Assembly: GCA_032718475.1 (NCBI GenBank)
Contig: JAUCBJ010008429.1
Location: 1-45,400, forward strand
DNA from: Nemertoderma westbladi
Lineage: Eukaryota > Xenacoelomorpha > Nemertodermatida > Nemertodermatidae
Length of the DNA: 45,400 nucleotides
Direction: 5' to 3'
In this document: positions 1-9,831 of the stretch, piece after piece
Numbering within the stretch: position 1 is the first letter of the stretch
Layout: each line of letters starts with the position of its first letter
Position numbers and translations under genes: made by a program
The notes under the pieces: generated by a model
Database searches by the model: none
The model's input: only the letters and a program-made list of their open reading frames with translations
What the model was told of the DNA's origin: nothing

Positions 1-640
1 GAAGGCAACGACGCGAATCAATATTGATGGTGACAGATGGTCATTAAACACCTCGATTTAGCACCGGAATTTGGCATTTTTTAATTGCCTCCGAGATGTG
101 GCCCGTAGCCCAGGCTAGGGAGGAGTTAGCCGAGGACTATGCTTCTCCTACTACTGGCGAGTTTCAATACAGATACGACCAATTTTACCCGGTTGCTATG
201 GAAAAGTCACCCTGTTACTAGGGAAGTAGTGAATTCTTTTGGTACAAACGCTTAGATTAATGTACACATTATTTTTACATGTATAGTGAAATTTTCATGC
301 TTTTCTCCTGCAATTACCTTAAGTCACCCCATTAATATAACAACATTTCATTTCTTCAGTACTGTACAGTATGCCAGTACAGCCTGACAGCTAAGTAAGA
401 TAAGACATTTAGGACATTGGATAAGAGATGTAAATATATAATGAAAAGCAACAAAACAAAATAACTGTAAAAACTTCCGACATCAATAAAAAAATATATA
501 TTACTTATTGATTGATTGAATGATATATATTTATTTCTATATCCAGTAAATATATTTATTATATTATCAAAGTTTATTAGAAGTATTGTAGTTACAGATG
601 GTGGCTGAGACTGGGAAGACCCATTACGTCTTCCACCCTT
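1..640. other. Intergenic, no gene seen
   Basis: AT-rich DNA without a convincing reading frame. Near 191-225 the motif GTTGCTATGG followed by GTTACTAGGG resembles the tandem X-box-like repeat at 44706-45010, so this may be a relic of that family. Nothing else is supported. Confidence 0.5.
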
Positions 641-1150
641 TAGTGTAGTTAGGTATTGAGTATCATACTTCCGGGGCCCTGACCCTTATTGATTGTCTGG
701 TAAGTTGTAATCGCCTGCGCTGGAGTTTACATTTATTATTGGTTGCATGACGTGTGTTATGAGTGTGGGTGGTATTGGTCAGTGTTAACAGGTTTGGTAA
801 GATGTCTTGCAGATGGTTAAAAGTAGTAGAACCAATTGTTACAACTAAACGTTTACACCGCTCTTGTAGCTGTTGTAATGTTTTTAGGGTTAGAGTTATG
901 CTAGTTGTTTTTTGTTTCGGTTGTGTCGATGACCTTGTCTGAAGGTATTGTTTGTTTTCTGGTATGTTTCTTCATTTTCCTTTGTCATGTTGTGTGTGGA
1001 TGCTGCCCAGACAGCCGTACAGTAATTTAGTTAGGAACCTACCATTGTATTATATAGTAGAATTGCTACATGAGGTGTGATGAATTTTTTAATTCTGTTC
1101 ACAATACCTACTGTATGGATCTGCTTAGGTTAGATTGTATTTGTTGAAAT
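640..1150 (-). pseudogene. Decayed LINE reverse-transcriptase C-terminus
   Basis: Read on the minus strand, one frame from about 1120 to 970 gives the signature of the C-terminal RT domain of APE-type non-LTR elements: a run like NRIKKFITPHVAILLYNTM, then LNYCTAVWAAS after an in-frame stop. Further downstream, near 750, comes a THNTRHA motif typical of the extreme C-terminus of these proteins. Stops and frame changes show it is dead. It differs in sequence from the LINE at 8581-11940 and is closer to the CR1/Jockey/L2 style. Clade assignment is inference. Confidence 0.6.
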
Positions 1151-1328
1151 ATGAAATAATATAATTCGATTTTTCGAAAATTCGAATTCGGATAATATAA
1201 TTCGTTTTTGATACGTTCAGGGAGAATCTGTTCAATTGAAACCATGCATTTAATTTTGTAAGTTCATTGTTAGTGTCAGTAATTACGTAGGAACCGATAG
1301 ATTTAAATAGGTTGTCGTTTGGTGCCTT

Positions 1329-1450
1329 TCTTTTTCTGTGCTTTTTTTCGTGCTTTTTTTTACTTTTTTGTGCTTTTTTTGTGCTTTTCTTGACTTTTTT
1401 GTGCTTTTTTGTGCTTTTCTTGACTTTTTTGTGCTTTTTTGTGCTTTTTG
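1329..1450. repeat. T-rich tandem repeat
   Basis: Repeated GTGCTTTTTT and CTTGACTTTTTT words of 10-24 bp alternate across the stretch. It is a simple minisatellite on a T-rich strand with no coding content. Confidence 0.85.
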
Positions 1451-2125
1451 TAGTATTTAGTAGGACCCGTTATATTCAATAACTGTGATACAATACTGCA
1501 ATAGGCATATCAGCATGACTGCAGTACTGTATTATTCAGCAAAACATGTGTAACATTAAGTCATGTTTTAATTTAACTAGACTCTTTGGACGTGACGTGC
1601 TTAGTGCCGTAGTGTATTTGAATTGAATCTCTTCTTGTCAGCTTGTCTTGTGTAGGTACGGTAGTACGGTCATACTGTCATACCTGTCAGTTACCGGATA
1701 CGGTACAGCGGTAGGTACCGTCAGACCGTGCTGGCAGACTGGCTTAGGCCAAGGCCTTGGTAGGCCTTAGTCTGTTAGTAGGCCTTGGTTTAGCTGTTTA
1801 GGCTTACCGACCGTACGCAGCGGGCTGGCGGGCAGTCTACCTGTCATCATTGCTGGGGTCAGCGAGATAGCAAAATGTGTTTGTTCTGTAGTTCAGCAGT
1901 GTGCTGTTATACCTCTTCAATATCAGAATATACTGATATATAAAAAGTGTATAGGCCTACATTACATAATACAGTAAATATACTTAAATAAATTAATCTA
2001 TGAATCATACTGTAGTTTAATTTTAAATTACATAAGATAGCGCTAGAGGCGCCAGATTTTCACATCTCTAGTTCTGTAGTTGGCCTCGCAGGTTGACAAG
2101 AGTGGCGGCCCAAACCCTAATTAAA
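1451..2125. other. Intergenic, rich in short palindromes
   Basis: No reading frame of note. 1650-1860 is dense in GTACGGT, GGTACCGT and TAGGCCTTGG words that are partly self-complementary. I see no promoter or RNA gene. Confidence 0.4.
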
Positions 2126-2329
2126 GCAGTAATTTAACCCTAACACCAACCCAGCCAACCCTAAGTCATGAGGCTCTAATCTAATAATTTTTGTCAGTTT
2201 GTGTAATTTCGGAAATTACTACTACCGGACCGGTACGGTAATACTGTAATAGGCCTAGCAAACAAAAAGTCAGAAATTCCACAAAATTTCTTAGATTAGA
2301 GCCTCATAGGGTTAGGGTTAAATTACTGC
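2126..2329. repeat. Small fold-back element
   Basis: The left arm at 2126-2184 and right arm at 2291-2329 are inverted copies. Both begin GCAGTAATTTAACCCTAA when read inward and end ATGAGGCTCTAATCTAA. The left arm carries about 20 extra bases. The roughly 106-bp spacer has no gene. This is the structure of a short fold-back or MITE; I did not find a clear target-site duplication. Confidence 0.75.
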
Positions 2330-2742
2330 CTGAATTATGTTTTGACCAACAAACCCTAACCTAAAAAACAAACCAATATATGTAGTAAATATAACGCTGT
2401 ATGTTTTCCATATAAAAAGTGGCGTCTGTAGTCAGTAGTGTGATAGTGGATAGAGCCTAAGATACAAACCAATATAGGTCCTATTGCCTCCCCTAGCTGT
2501 ATAGGCCTATACAACAAAATGAAATGAAACCAACCCAACAACCAAATATAAATTTCAACAACTAATTTCTGAATTTTGAACACAAATTACTGATGTAGGC
2601 TATATTATTAGTTGATACCGAACTGCCGAAACTCTGAAAGTACATGTATTGTACAAGTGCATGTAAATTGTATATGTAAAATGTATATTGTACATGTACA
2701 AGTACATGTAAACACGGACTGGTAGATCTTGAGAGCGCCCAG
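2330..2742. other. Intergenic, GTACATGT-rich patch
   Basis: No convincing gene. 2637-2715 repeats the palindromic words GTACATGT and TGTACAAGT several times. Confidence 0.4.
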
Positions 2743-3328
2743 TACTTTTCTGAGCCGCCTCGTTCAGGTCTGAGAGGCCACAACCAAAAGCTTTTTGTAC
2801 CTCGCTGTCGGCTGCAGATATACAAACATTATTTTTCAAATCGTGTTGTGCCGCTCTGGAACTCCTTGCCGTCTGAAACTGTTGGTGCAAAATCAATTTC
2901 AATATTTTCTCATTTGCTACTTGATTTCGATTTTATGCCTTTCTGTAACTTTGATATCTGATATTATTACTTTATCTGATATAATTTAATTATTGTTCAT
3001 ATCATCCATGGTCCAAATTTTAGTTTTACTTATACCCAATTTCTTACCGTCCGTGAGTGTAGCTGAAATGATTTTATTTCTGAAAATTTTTATAAATCCG
3101 TTTTTCTTCAAAATTGTTATTGCTGTTTTTACATGTGTTTTCATTGTATCGTCCGAAATTCTACATCCTACTGTATGTATACTCATAAATCTACTGTATG
3201 TATAGTGAACTTTAAACCTACACTGTAAGTGCCTGGTGCCTAGTGGTGGTCTCCCTCTAACGTGTTTTATTTGTTTGTATAAATTGTTGTATTTTTTACC
3301 ATTAAAGAGCGCTAATAATAATAATAAT
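2743..3328 (+). mobile_element. LINE 3' end with C-terminal RT remnant and (AAT)n tail
   Basis: At about 2770-2940 the plus strand encodes GLRGHNQKLF, a short spacer, and YFFSNRVVPLWNSLPSETV-like residues (the sequence reads YFSNRVVPLWNSLPSETV) followed by AKSISIF. This is the hallmark end of CR1/L2/Jockey-type ORF2 proteins. An untranslated tail follows and ends GAGCGC(TAA)n at 3308-3330, the usual short-repeat 3' terminus of such LINEs. It is strongly 5'-truncated. Family naming is inference. Confidence 0.7.
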
Positions 3329-3507
3329 AATATTTTATAAATTTGTAAAAAAACCATGACTAAAATAGCAGAATGAGAATAGTATCAAAACAAATCATAT
3401 AGTCAGTGTCAGTTATTATTACATTACTCTACAATTAGACGATTGCTAAGGACAGCAATTACACTGATAAAATGGAATAAAATCATTTCACAAGACTGAA
3501 ACGTTTG

Positions 3508-4981
3508 TTAACCTTCATATGTGTGCCTAAAAGTGCCATTTCCTCCACCTGGCAGCCTGGGGTCGTTTTTGACCCCATTCAGTTGAATGTGATTTTCCCC
3601 CCAATATATGGTAGGGTGGTAGGCCTACAGTTTCCTCATGTCTTTATTATGTTACACTCCCCAAAAAAGTGATCCTTGCCAAAATTGAATTGCCATTGAA
3701 TTGATTGCCAAAATTGAACAATGTCTAGATGGTCCACACTCACACTAAGCACATGGCCAGTTCCCGCCCTTCGCGCAAGTGAGTCATATTCCCCATTTTT
3801 GCGATGATCAACTTCTAGTATTCCTACTGCATTGATATCGATTTAGTTGATGTAGATACCTTCAAAACAAGCATAGAACGAATAGTTTTTGAGATATTGC
3901 AGAAATTGTGAAGTCCGGCACAAGTCAACCAACATTAACTAATGCCTTGCCTTGATGCAATATTGACAAAAACACTAATATATAGGGCCTAATGATTCTT
4001 CTAATTATTTCAAGGCATCTAGAATTGACAGATAACTGCAATGATTAATTCAGGGGATGTAGATACCGTACTTTAAAAATATGAGTTGAGTCATTAGTTC
4101 TCGAATTATTGTACGAAATGTCTGGACTAGGTCAATTCAATCAATTGGTGGACCTTGCCTTGACATTTTGTACAATAACTCGAGAACTAATCACACAACT
4201 AATATTTTTAGAGTGTCAACATCACCTAAATTGATCATTGCAGTTATGTGTAAGTGTAAGTTCTGGATGCCTTGAGATAATTAGAACTTAGAAGTAGAAT
4301 TTTTAATGTATTTGTCAATATCGCATCAAGGCGCTAATGTTGACTTGTGCCGGACTTCACACATTTTCTGCAGTACCTCAAAAACTATTCGCTCTATGCT
4401 TGTTTTGAAGGTGTCACCAACTAAATCTTTCATTGCGGTTCTAACATCTAATTAGCATAATATCAATGCAGTAGGAGTACTAGAAGTTGGTCATCACAAA
4501 AATTGGGAATGTCACTCACTTGCGCTAAGGGCAGGAACTGGCCATGTGCTTAATGTGAGTGTGGGAACCCTCTAGACATTGTTCAAATTTCACAAAATTT
4601 GGCATGGAACACATTTTTGGGGAGTGTAACATAATAAAACTACGTTATATCTAGAATACCAATTGAAAAAAGGGGCAGGTGAGGTGATGCACCCTAACAC
4701 ACTAACCGGTATTCGATTTTATCAGTGGTGTAGGCTAATTATTGACCCTAGGTGGTCACAGTGAGTGTTGCTCCAAAAGCGGTTATTTTTATATCAAATA
4801 GCTACCGGTAAACAAAACAATTATTCATGGTATTTCATATGCTAGGTATTACATGGGCTAGGAAGGTAGGCTACTGTGAAGTTCAGAACCCCACACTGCC
4901 ACATACAACTATTGAAGAAAAAATTCGAGATTTAGGTCACTGGGGTCTTTTTAGACCCTAGATGTACATAAGGAAGGTTAA
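3508..4981. mobile_element. piggyBac-like fold-back (palindromic MITE), TTAA-flanked
   Basis: Both ends start with TTAA (3508-3511 and 4978-4981). Read inward they are TTAACCTTCATATGTGTGCC and TTAACCTTCCTTATGTACAT, and each reaches a GGGTC-spacer-GACCC mini-palindrome (about 3551-3571 and 4942-4959). Inside, long imperfect inverted arms (about 3640-4130 against 4145-4640) share many blocks, for example the region around CACATGGCCAGTTCC on the left and GGAACTGGCCATGTG on the right. No transposase ORF is present. TTAACC termini with TTAA duplication are established marks of the piggyBac superfamily; this copy would be non-autonomous. Confidence 0.78.
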
Positions 4982-5151
4982 ATTCGTAACTACCTGTAAT
5001 AAACAAAATAAAAAAAACACTACCTACCGGTACCTAATTTAGCGTTTAGATCAATAAAAAGCGGAAACTAACACGATACAAATATAAACGCCCTGATTAA
5101 CGATTGCGCCATGAACAATTGTTACTTGCGCCCTGAACAACTGTTACTAAC

Positions 5152-5204
5152 TGATGGGGCGCGTTATAAATACATTATTATTATTATTATTATTATTATT
5201 AAAT
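5152..5204 (+). repeat. LINE-like 3' tail with (ATT)n microsatellite
   Basis: GGGGCGCGTTATAAATACATT followed by nine or so ATT units (about 5175-5203) resembles the 3' terminus of L2/CR1-like LINEs. No coding part is recognisable upstream. Confidence 0.55.
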
Positions 5205-5510
5205 ATGATAAAAAAAAACGTGGTTAAATTAAAATAGGGTATACATATATACCGTAATACAAATCACATGATATATAATTAAATAAAAAACAATGTTAAT
5301 TAAATAAAATAAAAAATAAATGAAACAAATCAGTTTGTGGGGGGGGGGTTAGTTCATAATTTCTAAGTCTCGTAATTCGGTCCACCATGAGGGTGTGAAT
5401 TAGAATTTGAGTGGCCAATTTTTTACTCTTTTCGATTAGTAGTGTTTAGTTTTCCGGTAGTGTAGGCATTTAAGTTGCCGTTTTCATAACATCTTATAAT
5501 CGGATAATAT
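5205..5510 (+). other. Upstream region of the FMR1-like gene
   Basis: AT-rich, with a run of about ten G at 5340-5349. No TATA box can be placed with confidence. It presumably holds the promoter and 5' UTR of the following gene. Confidence 0.35.
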
Positions 5511-5531
5511 ATGCGGGTGCGCCATGGGTGA
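5511..5531 (+). promoter_or_regulatory. Tiny uORF overlapping the FMR1-like start codon
   Basis: An ATG at 5511 opens a six-codon frame ending in TGA at 5529-5531, out of frame with and overlapping the main ATG at 5524. The main ATG has the stronger context (GCGCCATGG), so leaky scanning would be expected. It matters only if transcription starts upstream of 5511. Confidence 0.4.
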
Positions 5532-7407
5532 CGGCCTCGCTATAGAAGTGCGAGGTAGCAATGGCGCTTACTATAAGGCCAACGTTCAGGAGGTTTACAG
5601 AGAGGAGGAGAAAGTCCTGGTAACGTTCGAAGGTGATTGGCAGGCCCCGAGACAAATCCCCTTCTCGGAGGCCCGTCTACCCCCGGCACCTACCCCGACC
5701 GACGGCCTGATGGACTTCAAAGCCGGCGACAACGTGGACGTGTTCTCTTCGAGCAGCGAAGACCCCTGTGGCTGGTGGACCGCGCGGATAAAGATGTGTA
5801 AAGGAGACTTCTACGTGATCGAGTACCTAGGATGGGAGAACACCTTCTCTGATATCGTATCGAAGGACCGTTTGCGACCTCCCAACCCTAACAAACAGTT
5901 GATGCGTTCGCAGTTGTTCTCCTGCAGTATCTCGGTCCCCGACGATCTCCGCGCCCTTGTCGATGACGATGAACACGCTCACGATAACTTCAAGCGATCC
6001 TGCGGGAGTTGCCACATGTCGTACAGCCGGGCTGACGGGACGCTCATCGTCACCGCGTTCAACCCGGATACAATCCGCTACGCCAATCTCGTCGCCGACA
6101 TGCACTTTCGGAGTTTGCGCAGTAAGGTGGTGCTGCAGAGTCGGATAGCCGAGGCGCAGAGCGCGCTGGAGAACACGAAGTTACCCGGGGGCGCGGAGAG
6201 CGGTTGCTCGGAGCAGTTCGCGGTGCGACCGGAGCTGATGGGATTGGCGATCGGGACCCACGGAGCCAACATAACCGCGGCGAGGAAGATCCCCGGGGTC
6301 ACGGACATCACGCTGGACGAGGACTCCTGTATGTTCCGGATCCACGCGGAGAGCCAGCAGGCGGCGACAGCGGCGCGCTCCCTGTTGGAGTTCGCGGAAG
6401 AGACGATCCGGGTGCCCCGGGGGTTGATAGGGAAGGTTATAGGGAAGAATGGGAGGGTCATACAGGAGGTTGTGGATCGTTCCGGGGTCATTCGGGTGAA
6501 GATAGAAGGGGATGAGGTGGAAGGGAGTAGAGAGGATGGGTTGATCCCGTTTACGTTTATAGGGACTCGGGAATCGATTGGGAACGCACAGGCAATGATT
6601 GGCTATCATATGAGTTACCTAAAGGATGTTGAACAGATTCGCGATCAGAAGGTTCATTTGGATGCGTTGCTACGAAACGCCGGGGTTAATAACGGGCCGC
6701 AAGGGTACGCGGCTGGGTATTACGAGAGTGATAGGGGTATGGGGGGAGGCGGGGGGTACGGGAGGGGGAGGGGAGGCGAAGGAAGACGTGCGGGGCCGGT
6801 TGGAGGGGTAGGGGGCAGAGGGGGGGATGTGGAGGAGGAAGGGGGAGCCGTGGGAGGCGAGGGCGTTCATCGGAGGGGGAAGGGGTGGGATAATAGGAGG
6901 AGGGTTGCGGACGAGGAGCGAGTTGTTATGGATAGCGAGGGGGGCAGGCCGAGAGGGGGGTCTAGGGGGCGTGGTGGGGGGCGAGGGGGGCGTGGGAGGC
7001 GGGACGGTCGAGGGGGGAGGGATGAGGCCCCCGCCGTGGAGGGGGAGGGGAGAGGGGCGAGCGACGATCGGAGGGGGATGCGGGGGGAAAGAAGGGATGG
7101 AGGGCGCGGGCGGGATGGGGGTCGGAGGGGGGAAGGGAGCAGTAGAGGAAGGAGGGATGGTGGGAGAGGGAGTCGGGAAGGGGGGAGAGGGGGTGCGGAT
7201 GAGAAAGGGGGGAAAGATGAGCATAACGCGTGGGGGGCGGCCCCCCAGGCGACGGGGGACGGATATTCGGCGTTGGATAAGGGGGACGGCCATCCGCCCC
7301 CTGACCCCGCCGGCAAACAGAAGTCGTCCCCACTCCCGGACAAGGAGGGAAAGACCCCGGAATCGAAGGATAAGGGACCCGCGGTGGTAAACGGTACCGG
7401 TAATTAA
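5524..7407 (+). CDS. FMR1: Fragile X messenger ribonucleoprotein family protein (FMR1/FXR-like), intronless
   Basis: A 627-residue RNA-binding protein of the FMRP/FXR family, which represses and transports mRNAs on polysomes and in granules. Tudor 1 covers residues about 3-50 ([12 protein letters not shown], then [10 protein letters not shown]) and Tudor 2 about 63-118 ([14 protein letters not shown]). A KH0-like region follows at about 126-195. The nuclear-export-type segment [10 protein letters not shown] lies near 193-202. KH1 has its GTHG loop at 244-247 and KH2 its GKNG loop at 307-310. The helix [13 protein letters not shown] (361-373) precedes a Gly/Arg RGG-rich tail at about 404-560 and a charged C-terminus. 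The long insertion inside vertebrate KH2 is absent, as in insect FMR1. The start is chosen because the family-typical N-terminus and the Kozak-like GCGCCATGG coincide. The whole ORF is one exon, while FMR1 is multi-exon in most animals, so it may be an old retrocopy; the lack of stops implies selection. The second half is extremely G-rich on the coding strand. Confidence 0.93.
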   Translation: MGDGLAIEVRGSNGAYYKANVQEVYREEEKVLVTFEGDWQAPRQIPFSEARLPPAPTPTDGLMDFKAGDNVDVFSSSSEDPCGWWTARIKMCKGDFYVIEYLGWENTFSDIVSKDRLRPPNPNKQLMRSQLFSCSISVPDDLRALVDDDEHAHDNFKRSCGSCHMSYSRADGTLIVTAFNPDTIRYANLVADMHFRSLRSKVVLQSRIAEAQSALENTKLPGGAESGCSEQFAVRPELMGLAIGTHGANITAARKIPGVTDITLDEDSCMFRIHAESQQAATAARSLLEFAEETIRVPRGLIGKVIGKNGRVIQEVVDRSGVIRVKIEGDEVEGSREDGLIPFTFIGTRESIGNAQAMIGYHMSYLKDVEQIRDQKVHLDALLRNAGVNNGPQGYAAGYYESDRGMGGGGGYGRGRGGEGRRAGPVGGVGGRGGDVEEEGGAVGGEGVHRRGKGWDNRRRVADEERVVMDSEGGRPRGGSRGRGGGRGGRGRRDGRGGRDEAPAVEGEGRGASDDRRGMRGERRDGGRGRDGGRRGEGSSRGRRDGGRGSREGGRGGADEKGGKDEHNAWGAAPQATGDGYSALDKGDGHPPPDPAGKQKSSPLPDKEGKTPESKDKGPAVVNGTGN

Positions 7408-8580
7408 ACGGGCACCCCGCACCCTAAAGGCTCAACCTCGAGGTGAAAAGGATAGTGACTTTTTATAAGGAGAGTGGATGACTTTAATTATTATATATCT
7501 ATCTATTGAGACTTTCTACCAATTATTATCTGACACATCCCAATTAAGATTATTAAATGAACACGTCATAATAATAATATAGTAACGTATCAACATTATC
7601 TTCATTTCTAATACGATATTTTGTGAATTAGTCTGCTTTATAGATTATTTTACTTACACCGGTTGAGGTTAATAAAGATTGTGTAAGTATCGTTTGTTTT
7701 ATGTAGATGAGGCATTTCTCTGTGAATCTATGTCCATTTATTTTGAGAGGTTAGCTAGGATGTCTCGCAGAAGAAACTTTTTGGTGAGGGAACAGTATGT
7801 TATTTAGATGATTGCGGTTTTATGGTAGTAGCGAGGCCAGATTTGTGACAATTTACCATCTTTAACGGTTTATGTTTGTTAAGGTGACCATAGTTTGTAA
7901 GTCGAACTCTTGTGAGAGAATATGAAGTATATTTAGTTCAGAGAGTTCTACTGATATAAACGTTTAATAATTTATTACGTTTAGAAAAGTGTCTAGTAAA
8001 AGATCAAAGACTCTTTATTTTATTGTTGTACACAATGTGTTTATAATTGTGGTCTGGCATTTCTAAATATCGTGACGTATTATGCAACCCCATGAATTCG
8101 TGTTTTTTTCGTGGATGGAATATTTCATTTTTTGGAATATTTTCAGCTATCTATATACCTTTGTATTATAATATATTGGTAATGTACTGATTTATTTCAA
8201 TCAATAACTGATAAAAATATGTTTAGGAGGTGAATTTAAATCGCAATTAAGAACAGATGTTATACGTATTTCAAGTAACCAATTAACAATTGCCCGTAAA
8301 CTGAATTCACTTAATTAGTGGTAAATAACAGATCTTCAGTAGGGTGATAATTATATATTTACTAAACCGATATATTGCTGTGCTGGTAGTATCTGGCTTA
8401 TCGGCCTCAATTTTTGTATCTTATTTGTATGTCTGTATGTCTGCAATCACCATCATAATCTACGTAGGTTTGTGTGTTTGTTTACCTAAACCAATAATAA
8501 GCAATGGGAATTTTCAAGTATTTTAAAGTGAATATTCGGAATTATTAATTATATAATCCTTTCGCAAATATCTTATTTTT
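7408..8580 (+). other. Probable 3' UTR of the FMR1-like gene and intergenic DNA
   Basis: AT-rich. An AATAAA sits at 7671-7676, about 264 bases after the stop codon, and is a plausible polyadenylation signal. There is no A-tract that would mark the end of a retrocopy. From about 7700 to 8580 I see no gene, and the short open frame at 8344-8526 looks like chance. Confidence 0.5.
7671..7676 (+). terminator. Candidate polyadenylation signal
   Basis: First canonical AATAAA hexamer downstream of the FMR1-like stop codon (7405-7407), followed by the GT-rich GATTGTGTAAGTATCGTTTG, which would serve as a downstream element. Confidence 0.5.
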
Positions 8581-8836
8581 ATCGTGACGGTTTCACTCCG
8601 GCATTCACCAAGTGAGGGTGTAGTAGGCCAGAATGGCCTCATATCTGACTCCACTGCGACACCCACCCAGGGTGTGGTATTTGCCCGAGAGCTGACTCGG
8701 CAAAAAAGCACCCCCCAACCCCCACTATGGATTACATTAGTAATGCGGAGGTCCGGCCACTAGAGGCCAGTGGAATTACTGGACACAATCGGCCTCACAG
8801 GCGTCAGTTATCTCCTGAACTGTTGCCAACAATTCT

Positions 8837-9775
8837 TTGAGTCCCTTTCCTGATGACCTTTCTGGCCCAAACCCTGGGTCACCAGGGAGGCCAGATTGTG
8901 AGGGGGGGAAGGATTCTGGAGTTAGAGGCTACTCTCATGTTCCACCCCGACCAACAAAGCCATTGGTGAATCTGAGGCAAGTCACCCTAACACTCGGGTC
9001 CCCAATGCGACAATGTGAGCTGATTGTCTTGGCAGATAAGCTTTCTCTTAGCGCAGTGGGTGTTCAAGAGCACCGAATGCAGACTGGACAGACTGATGAG
9101 GTTCTGATTAAGGACAGGGGGGCGGTTGGCGACTCGCCCTCGCGTCAGCAGATGATAGTGGCAATGGTAGAATTGGTCTATTGATGAATCCAACTGCAGA
9201 TGCAGCATTGGACAAAATAGACCAAATCTCTAACCGCATCATCCGTTGCCACTTCTCATGTTGTGGAAGACTCGCTAAGAAGTTTCCTAAGGTGGTTCTG
9301 ATTGTGTGCTACTCTCCAACTAGTGTTGCCCCTGTAGAGGAGGTGGAAAATTTCTACCACAATCTACAAGCAGCCACTGATGGAGTGGATCAGCATGCAT
9401 TCTTAACATTCCTGGGAGACTTTAATGCAAGTCTGCATCAATCACCTACATCGCCCTGGGTCTATAGCAATAGTGTTAACCGAAATTCCGTCCATCTTCA
9501 GGATTTTATCCCTGGAAATGGATTGTTTTCGGTTGGAACCCAGTTCAAGAAGCGAACTGGAAAGCTATGGACTCATAGTGGACCCAGTGGTCACAAGTCC
9601 CAGATAGACCATATTCTGTTTCGTAGGAAATACAGGAGCTATATATACAAGACTGTAATGCATTTACACTTCGACCCTTCTCCAGTGATCACCGCCTTAT
9701 TGTGGCCAAGGTAAGACTTAGTCTACGTGCTAGCAGAACAACGAAATCTCCCTTGCCGCGGCATGACTGGTCCTC
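8837..9775 (+). pseudogene. LINE endonuclease domain, frame-broken
   Basis: The APE fold is recognisable in pieces: the catalytic-glutamate motif GVQEHR (about 9063), IVCYSPTS (9300), LGDFNASL (about 9411-9434), KSQIDHILFRRK (about 9595-9630) and, in a shifted frame, SSDHRLIVAKVRLSLR (about 9673-9730). The GDFN and SDH motifs are the known active-site landmarks of LINE endonucleases. Frame changes occur before 9181 and near 9675. Confidence 0.8.
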
Positions 9776-9831
9776 TCTGTTGCAACAGCCAAGTGTGAGA
9801 TCCAGCTTCACACTACAGCTGAGCAACAGGT

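Noticed and set aside
2105-2330. Telomere-like CCCTAA/TTAGGG words
   Set aside because: Only isolated or double copies, and they belong to the arms of a small fold-back; not an array.
2986-3357. A 123-codon minus-strand ORF
   Set aside because: It runs opposite a LINE 3' end and its (AAT)n tail, and no known domain was recognised; most likely chance.
6670-7422. 250-codon antisense ORF and other long frames opposite or beside the FMR1-like tail
   Set aside because: They arise because the G-rich strand and its C-rich complement contain few stop codons. The products are Pro/Ser or Gly/Arg low complexity with no independent start or splice evidence.
8344-8526. A 60-codon hydrophobic plus-strand ORF
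   Set aside because: Short, AT-driven composition and no supporting context.
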